Source: Nitrosomonas sp. (GTDB lineage Bacteria; Pseudomonadota; Gammaproteobacteria; Burkholderiales; Nitrosomonadaceae). From it: DNA of 47,084 nt. Shown piece by piece: positions 42,017 to 47,084 of the stretch. The DNA is taken from contig NZ_JAMWZS010000022.1 of assembly GCF_024282095.1 (NCBI RefSeq), positions 1 through 47,084 of the forward strand, written 5' to 3'. Position numbers and translations under genes: made by a program. The number at the start of each line of letters is the position of its first letter. Position 1 is the first letter of the stretch. Below the pieces are notes generated by a model, which was not told the origin of the DNA, did no database searches, and saw only the letters and a list, made by a program, of their open reading frames with translations.

Positions 42017-43264
42017 ATGTTTTCTCAGAAACACACAATAGAAAATGTCGACCCAGAAGTATGGCAAGCGATTAAAGGCGAAGTGCAACGTCAAGAAGAA
42101 TATATCGAATTAATCGCGTCGGAGAACTATGCAAGTCCTGCTGTTATGCAGGCACAGGGCTCCGTTTTAACCAATAAATACGCCGAAGGCTATCCGACCA
42201 AACGCTATTACGGTGGCTGTATGTACGCCGATCAGGTGGAGCAATTGGCGATTGATCGATTAAAAGCACTCTTCGGTGCTGAATACGTCAATGTGCAGCC
42301 ACATTCAGGTTCTCAAGCCAACGCAGCGGTTTATCTGTCAGTGCTGAAGCCTGGCGATACTTTGCTGGGCATGTCATTAGCGCACGGTGGCCACTTAACG
42401 CATGGCTCCAGCGTTAGTATGAGTGGAAAAATTTTCAATTCAGTTTCCTATGGTTTGCATCCGGAAACTGAAGTGCTTGATTATGATGAAGTTGAGCGAT
42501 TAGCTCACGAACATAAGCCAAAAATGATTGTTGCAGGTGCTTCGTCTTATGCACGAGTTATCGATTGGAAACGTTTTCGCAAAATTGCCGATGCGGTGGG
42601 TGCGTACCTTTTTGTCGATATGGCCCATTACGCTGGATTGGTAGCTGCCGGTTTTTATCCCAATCCGGTGGGCATCGCGGATTTTGTGACGAGTACTACG
42701 CACAAAACCCTACGTGGCCCACGTGGCGGTATTATTATGGCCAAACCTGAGCATGAAAAAGCGCTGAATTCCGCCATCTTTCCACAAACGCAAGGCGGCC
42801 CTTTAATGCATGTGATCGCGGCTAAAGCAGTTGCATTTAAGGAAGCTGCTAGTCAGGAATTTAAGGACTATCAAGAGCAAGTCATTGAAAATGCGCGTGT
42901 CATGGCGAAAGTACTAATTCATCGTGGTTTGCGAATTGTGTCGGGTCAGACGGATTGTCATATGTTTCTGGTTGATTTGCGCGCAATGAATCTGACTGGT
43001 AAGAAGGCAGAGGAAGCGCTTGAGTTGGCGCATATCACGGTTAACAAGAATGCTATCCCTAATGATCCGCAGAAACCGTTTGTAACCAGTGGTATTCGCG
43101 TTGGTTCACCAGCTATAACCACGCGAGGTTTTAAAGAACTGGAAGCAGAACAATTGGCTAATCTCATAGCCGATGTATTGGCTGCGCCTGAAGATGCGTC
43201 AGTTTTGTCACGTGTGGCTACTGAAGCAAAACGATTGTGTGCAAAATTTCCGGTGTATGGATAG
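42017..43264 (+). CDS. glyA: Serine hydroxymethyltransferase
   Basis: 415 residues, the normal length. A PLP enzyme that interconverts serine and glycine and charges tetrahydrofolate with a one-carbon unit. The PLP lysine is in '[14 protein letters not shown]'; '[14 protein letters not shown]' and '[15 protein letters not shown]' are family marks. AAAGGA precedes the ATG. It also consumes serine, as the cysteine pathway does. NrdR follows after 63 bases, the frequent glyA-nrdR-ribD order in betaproteobacteria. Confidence 0.96.
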   Translation: MFSQKHTIENVDPEVWQAIKGEVQRQEEYIELIASENYASPAVMQAQGSVLTNKYAEGYPTKRYYGGCMYADQVEQLAIDRLKALFGAEYVNVQPHSGSQANAAVYLSVLKPGDTLLGMSLAHGGHLTHGSSVSMSGKIFNSVSYGLHPETEVLDYDEVERLAHEHKPKMIVAGASSYARVIDWKRFRKIADAVGAYLFVDMAHYAGLVAAGFYPNPVGIADFVTSTTHKTLRGPRGGIIMAKPEHEKALNSAIFPQTQGGPLMHVIAAKAVAFKEAASQEFKDYQEQVIENARVMAKVLIHRGLRIVSGQTDCHMFLVDLRAMNLTGKKAEEALELAHITVNKNAIPNDPQKPFVTSGIRVGSPAITTRGFKELEAEQLANLIADVLAAPEDASVLSRVATEAKRLCAKFPVYG

Positions 43265-43271
43265 CTCATCA

Positions 43272-43304
43272 AGCTGAGCAGCTATTAAAATGATCTGTTC
43301 AGCT
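43272..43304 (+). terminator. Possible stem-loop between glyA and nrdR
   Basis: AGCTGAGCAG / CTGTTCAGCT, 10 pairs with one G-U, around a 13-base loop, 7 bases after glyA. There is no proper U-run, so it may be a partial terminator or a processing site rather than a full stop. Confidence 0.35.
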
Positions 43305-43327
43305 GATTATTGTTGGTTTGGCGTAGT

Positions 43328-43786
43328 ATGAAGTGTCCTTTTTGCAACGCGGATGATACCAATGTGATCGATTCTCGTGTGAGCGAGGACGGTCAAAAAA
43401 TACGCCGTCGTCGGCGCTGTCAATCTTGTGATAAACGTTTTACAACCTATGAAACCGTCGAATTGCGTTTGCCTCAGGTTGTAAAACATGATGGTAGTCG
43501 AACGGAGTTTGATCGTAATAAATTATTGACGGGATTTAAACGAGCACTGCATAAACGTCCGGTTCCTACCAGTTACGTGGATGCTGCGATCGATCGTATT
43601 GTGCAGAAGTATTTAAGTATGGGAGAACGAGAAGTCTCGTCGCGCAGCATTGGTGAAAGTGTGATGCAAGAACTGCATAAGCTTGATCAAGTGGCTTATA
43701 TCCGGTTTGCATCTGTGTATAAAAGCTTTCAGGACGTCGATGATTTCCGAAATGCAATCAATGACGTACAAAAATCAGAACAGTGA
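43328..43786 (+). CDS. nrdR: Transcriptional repressor NrdR
   Basis: 152 residues. N-terminal zinc ribbon (MKCPFC ... CQSCDKRF, Cys 3, 6, 31, 34) and ATP-cone (about 46-136: '[20 protein letters not shown]', '[14 protein letters not shown]'). It represses ribonucleotide reductase genes in response to ATP/dATP. The longest frame starts six codons earlier at 43310, but homologues start at MKCPFC, here the ATG at 43328. Confidence 0.95.
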   Translation: MKCPFCNADDTNVIDSRVSEDGQKIRRRRRCQSCDKRFTTYETVELRLPQVVKHDGSRTEFDRNKLLTGFKRALHKRPVPTSYVDAAIDRIVQKYLSMGEREVSSRSIGESVMQELHKLDQVAYIRFASVYKSFQDVDDFRNAINDVQKSEQ

Positions 43787-43885
43787 ATGTAACTGAAGAA
43801 AGTATTCGGGATCAGTCCGAGAGTTTTTTGCTTGTAGTTTTATTAGCATACCGATAGATCCTCAATCATATCTAGCAATTTTCAG

Positions 43886-44971
43886 ATGTTTTCTTCCGCC
43901 GATTATGCCTTTATGTCTTATGCGCTACGATTAGCTGAGAAGGGACTCTATAGTACAACGCCAAACCCGCGTGTGGGTTGCGTGATCACCAGCAATGGTG
44001 AAATTGTGGGCAGCGGATGGCATGAACGGGCGGGGCAACCGCATGCGGAAATTCATGCATTACATGCAGCTGGAAAAGTAGCACGTGGCGCAACAGCCTA
44101 TATAACCCTGGAGCCTTGCAGTCATTATGGACGTACGCCGCCTTGTGCCAATGCTTTGATTGAAGCAGGCATCGCCAGGGTCATCGTGGCCATGGAGGAT
44201 CCTAATCCACTGGTATCTGGACGTGGTTGTGCACTATTGCAACAAGCTGGCATTACCGTACAAATAGGCCTGCTACATGTGCAAGCGCGCGCACTCAATG
44301 TGGGTTTTGTTTCCCGCATGCTTCGTAAAAAGCCCTGGATCAGGTTGAAAATTGCTGCAAGCCTGGATGGTAAGACTGCGCTGAATAATGGCAAGAGTCA
44401 GTGGATCACCGGCGAAGCTGCGCGGCAGGACGGACATCGATGGCGGGCACGCTCATGCGCTATTGTGACGGGTATCGGTACAGTAAAATCCGATAATCCT
44501 CAGCTGACAGTACGTCATATTGAAACATGCCGTCAACCCAAGAAAGTCATCGTGGACAGTCACTTGGCTATTTCATTGGATGCTAAATTACTGCAGGGTG
44601 GGGAGGTATTGATTTTCACTGCTGATAACGGGAATCAGGAGAAAAAAACGGCCCTTGAGAAGATGGGGGTGCGAGTGATTGTTTTACCCAATGCTGAAGG
44701 CGTGGTCGATCTGGGAAAAATGATGGCTATGCTGGCTGATTTTGGAATAAATGAAGTATTGGTAGAAGCTGGGTGTGGGTTGAACGGTGCTTTGGTTAGC
44801 GCGGGATTGGTCGATGAGATGATCATTTATCTTGCGCCGCATCTACTCGGTGATGATGCGCAAGGGATGCTGAAACTACCTGAATTGGTAGACCTGCAGC
44901 AAAAGGCAACACTTGCAGTTCAGGATCTGCGCATGATTGGGCAAGATATACGGGTAATTGCAACGTTATAA
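43886..44971 (+). CDS. ribD: Riboflavin biosynthesis deaminase/reductase
   Basis: 361 residues, bifunctional. The N-terminal deaminase (1-145) has the zinc site 'PHAEIHAL' and 'EPCSHYGRTPPC'; the C-terminal reductase (about 150-361) has 'RLKIAASLDGKTAL' and 'SQWITGEAARQDGHRWRA'. It carries out the second and third steps from GTP toward FMN/FAD. It lies 99 bases after nrdR, and its stop is 12 bases from the stop of regA on the other strand. Its product serves the many flavoproteins encoded in this window. Confidence 0.95.
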   Translation: MFSSADYAFMSYALRLAEKGLYSTTPNPRVGCVITSNGEIVGSGWHERAGQPHAEIHALHAAGKVARGATAYITLEPCSHYGRTPPCANALIEAGIARVIVAMEDPNPLVSGRGCALLQQAGITVQIGLLHVQARALNVGFVSRMLRKKPWIRLKIAASLDGKTALNNGKSQWITGEAARQDGHRWRARSCAIVTGIGTVKSDNPQLTVRHIETCRQPKKVIVDSHLAISLDAKLLQGGEVLIFTADNGNQEKKTALEKMGVRVIVLPNAEGVVDLGKMMAMLADFGINEVLVEAGCGLNGALVSAGLVDEMIIYLAPHLLGDDAQGMLKLPELVDLQQKATLAVQDLRMIGQDIRVIATL

Positions 44972-44983
44972 GATTGTCTCTAG

Positions 44984-45544
44984 TTACTCGCGATGCGGTC
45001 TTTTGGCAAGTTTACGTTGCAATGTGCGGCGATGCATGTTCAATATTCTTGCGGTAACCGATATATTGTTGTCATTTTCCGTGAGAATCCGCTGAATATA
45101 TTCCCATTCCAGTCGGCCTACCGATAAGGGGTTTGCACTGATAGGTATATCCGATTCACCAACGACACGTTCAAAAGCAGCCATAATTTCGTCGGCATCA
45201 ACAGGTTTGGCGAGGTAGTGTGTAGCACCCAGTTTGATGGCCTCAACCGCTGTAGCGATACTGGCATAGCCCGTCAGCATGACGATACGTGTGCCGGGAT
45301 CCAGGGATCTTAGTTTCTCGACCAAAACCAATCCAGACTCACTGGATAATTTTAAGTCGACAATGGCATATTCGGGTGTTGAAGCTTCAACCAAATTCAA
45401 TGCATCTTCGATCGTATGCGCGCATGCCACGCTGAAGCCGCGTTTTGTCATGGCTTTTGCCAGCACATCACAAAAAACGGTGTCGTCATCGACAATCAAT
45501 AGACTGGGATACTCGTTGTTATCGCTTAATGAAGATTCAGTCAT
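44984..45544 (-). CDS. regA: Redox response regulator, RegA/PrrA/ActR family
   Basis: 186 residues, the family's length. Receiver (about 14-130; Asp in 'YAIVDLKLSSESGL', Lys in 'HYLAKPVD') and a Fis-type helix-turn-helix ('VGRLEWEYIQRILTENDNNI', 'TARILNMHRRTLQRKL'). The HTH with RRTLQRKL is the strongly conserved DNA-recognition helix of RegA. It is phosphorylated by RegB and controls respiration and carbon or nitrogen genes according to redox state. It begins 5 bases after regB, so the pair is one operon. Confidence 0.9.
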   Translation of the reverse strand: MTESSLSDNNEYPSLLIVDDDTVFCDVLAKAMTKRGFSVACAHTIEDALNLVEASTPEYAIVDLKLSSESGLVLVEKLRSLDPGTRIVMLTGYASIATAVEAIKLGATHYLAKPVDADEIMAAFERVVGESDIPISANPLSVGRLEWEYIQRILTENDNNISVTARILNMHRRTLQRKLAKRPHRE

Positions 45545-45549
45545 GACAT

Positions 45550-46809
45550 CTACCTTATCAACGGCAAAACGACTTGTGTACAGGCACCACCCTGTTCAAG
45601 ATTAAACAGGCGGACACTGCCACCAAATCGTTCAATATTTGCATTGGCCAGAAATAGACCGATTCCAAAGCCTTGCCCCGGTGTTTTGCTGGAAAAAAAA
45701 GCTTCACCGGCGCGTTGCATGGCTTCTGCGGACAAACCTTCGCCATCATCAATGATTTCAAGATGTAGCATCAGATTCTCCCAATTGCTTTTGATTTCAA
45801 TACATTTTGAAGAAGCATCGGCGGCATTATTAAGCAAATTTAATATCGATTGACTCAGCAATTGATTATCCATAATTTTAGGGACAGGTTGTATGTCTGT
45901 ACTTTGATAGGTGAATTTTACAGAAGGGCGTATTAGCTTCCATTTATCAAGAATCTGACGCAGGAACTCATCGACGGGTAACTCACTGCCATGCTCAGCC
46001 CTGGTTTGGCCGGCTTTCGCCAATAATTGGGTTAGCGTCTGCTTGCAATGAGTAATCTGGTCCCGCAGGATGCGAACGTTATTCTGAAATTCACTATCGT
46101 GTGTGTACTCTTGCTGTAATTCCCGTGTCACCACAGCCATGGTTGAGAGTGGTGTGCCAAGCTCATGTGCGGCACCGGCTGCCAGTGTTCCCAAGGCAAT
46201 AATTTGTTCATTGCGTAATGCATGTTCTCGCGCTTTGGCAAGATCTTGATCCCGCTCTCGAATGGAGGAACTCATTTTAACGACAAACCACGCAATGATT
46301 ACGGTGCTTAATACAAATGCTAACCACATGCCTGACACATGCAATGCGAATTCAATGAGATGATTGCTGTGTTCGTGCGGTAGGGGTACGTAATTAAATA
46401 GTAATAGTGTATAGCAAGCGATTGTGATAATCGCCATGACCCATGTATAGCGCCAGGGTAGTGTGGCGGCAGCGATAGTCAGTGGGAGTAAATATAATGA
46501 AATAAATGGATTGGTTGATCCACCGCTAAAATACAATAACGTGCTGAGTGCTAAGACATCAATTAATAATTGCAAAAAAAATTCTATATGCGATACCGGC
46601 CATTTGCGGTGCAGACGTATCCAGGTCAATAGATTTAATAGTGCGAGTAACGCGACAACTGAGATCATCTGAGTCCAGGGGATTACTATTTCAATCGTCC
46701 AATACACTAAGCCGAGTGTGAGACACTGGGCGATGATGGCGATACTTCGGAGTAGAAATAAGCGTTGTAAGTTTTTGCTGAGAGGTGATTGACTAAGGTC
46801 ACTGAACAT
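45550..46809 (-). CDS. regB: Redox sensor histidine kinase, RegB/PrrB family
   Basis: 419 residues. Six transmembrane helices (about 20-185), with the quinone-site motif 'GGSTNPFISLYLLPL'. The H box is 'GAAHELGTPLSTMA', followed by a cysteine in 'ITHCKQTLTQL' at the place of the redox-active Cys265 of Rhodobacter RegB, then N box 'ILNLLNNAADAS' and G box 'GQGFGIGLFLANA'. It senses quinone-pool or thiol redox state at the inner membrane and phosphorylates RegA. Both known sensing features are kept, so it should be functional. Confidence 0.92.
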   Translation of the reverse strand: MFSDLSQSPLSKNLQRLFLLRSIAIIAQCLTLGLVYWTIEIVIPWTQMISVVALLALLNLLTWIRLHRKWPVSHIEFFLQLLIDVLALSTLLYFSGGSTNPFISLYLLPLTIAAATLPWRYTWVMAIITIACYTLLLFNYVPLPHEHSNHLIEFALHVSGMWLAFVLSTVIIAWFVVKMSSSIRERDQDLAKAREHALRNEQIIALGTLAAGAAHELGTPLSTMAVVTRELQQEYTHDSEFQNNVRILRDQITHCKQTLTQLLAKAGQTRAEHGSELPVDEFLRQILDKWKLIRPSVKFTYQSTDIQPVPKIMDNQLLSQSILNLLNNAADASSKCIEIKSNWENLMLHLEIIDDGEGLSAEAMQRAGEAFFSSKTPGQGFGIGLFLANANIERFGGSVRLFNLEQGGACTQVVLPLIR

Positions 46810-46930
46810 GATGAGGGGAGAGAATGAATTCCTGGCGTGGTTAACAATAGAACATTAGCTTAAATTTTAGTGTATGGCTATGTGACAAATTGTCTCAGGG
46901 CTATTCATAAGGCATTAAAAGCGATATTTA

Positions 46931-47084
46931 GAGACCTTTGCAAAACCATCAGTTTTCGCTGCAGATTCTTTAAATCCCACTTCAATGTTGAAGATCAGGT
47001 AAATTTTGGTGAATTCTTTGCAAAAAACTAAGAGATAAAGGCGCTATTGCGCCATTTCTTGGTTAAAAGACGTACCTTGTCTGT
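46931..47084 (-). mobile_element. Probable end of an IS5-type insertion sequence (runs off the window)
   Basis: From 46931 the sequence GAGACCTTTGCAAAA matches the terminal inverted repeat I remember for IS5-group elements such as IS1106, preceded by TTA, which fits a 3-base TNA target. On the minus strand, bases 47084-47028 are an open frame of 18 codons ending in TAG ('VRLLTKKWRNSAFIS'), as expected for a transposase C-terminus. Only one end is in view, so the call rests on a short match. Confidence 0.4.

Noticed and set aside
43806-43829. Short TCGGG/TCCGA stem followed by six T after nrdR
   Set aside because: Only five pairs including one G-U, with three bases before the T-run; too weak to call a terminator.
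1-47084. CRISPR arrays, tRNA and rRNA genes, replication origin
   Set aside because: No regularly spaced repeats, cloverleaf, rRNA-like sequence or DnaA-box cluster was seen on reading; a covariance-model scan was not possible.

Overview
The window is chromosomal DNA from a Gram-negative proteobacterium, most likely a betaproteobacterium close to Nitrosomonas. This is inferred from the combination of a Pseudomonas/beta-type sulfate assimilation operon (cysI, DUF934, cysH, cysD, cysN, no cysJ), an RpfE-type protein, a RegB/RegA redox pair, a split pntAA/pntAB/pntB transhydrogenase and moderate GC. No amo or hao gene is present to prove it. I found no rRNA, tRNA or CRISPR array.

Left part (1-8.4 kb): the C-terminal end of a WD40-repeat protein, an MtfA-type peptidase on the minus strand, a coupled cysK-cysE pair for cysteine synthesis, an HbpS/GlcG-like protein, and a minus-strand run: a DUF2165 membrane protein, a Tim44-domain protein, a DUF3293 protein, an anchored cytochrome c and the sulfur regulator CysB. 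Opposite cysB, across a 430-base gap, starts the sulfate reduction operon (8.1-13.8 kb): a 76-residue protein of unknown function, cysI, DUF934, cysH (iron-sulfur type, APS-reducing), cysD and cysN. The route read from it is sulfate to APS to sulfite to sulfide, with CysK/CysE outside the operon making cysteine.

Centre (14-30.7 kb): a signalling block. A lone receiver and a receiver-EAL protein come first. Then comes a 1182-residue single-chain flavo-iron-sulfur enzyme whose domains resemble NfnL (GltD-like) joined to NfnS (PyrK-like). It is followed by a tightly packed chemosensory cluster: CheW, CheR-TPR, a ParA-like ATPase with an arginine in its P-loop, a long CheW, a soluble triple-PAS chemoreceptor, a CheA-receiver hybrid, CheB, and a receiver-kinase-receiver-HPt hybrid. 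The layout is Wsp/ACF-like, but with ParA added and a phosphorelay kinase where Wsp has a diguanylate cyclase. The second PAS domain carries the RHPD motif of the FAD-binding Aer PAS, so an intracellular redox/energy signal is the most likely input. This is the most interesting part of the window.

Right part (30.9-47.1 kb): pntAA-pntAB-pntB ending at a strong bidirectional terminator; two minus-strand genes (a PAS-EAL protein that has lost its catalytic aspartates, and an RpfE-like protein); icd (NADP-type); cspA; clpS-clpA; a decayed TRAP solute-binding-protein gene; glyA-nrdR-ribD; and the convergent redox pair regB-regA. The right edge carries what looks like the end of an IS5-type insertion sequence. 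The Nfn-like enzyme, Pnt and NADP-Icd all touch the NADH/NADPH balance, and three separate redox-responsive modules (Aer-type PAS receptor, RegBA, Nfn-like enzyme) lie within about 30 kb.
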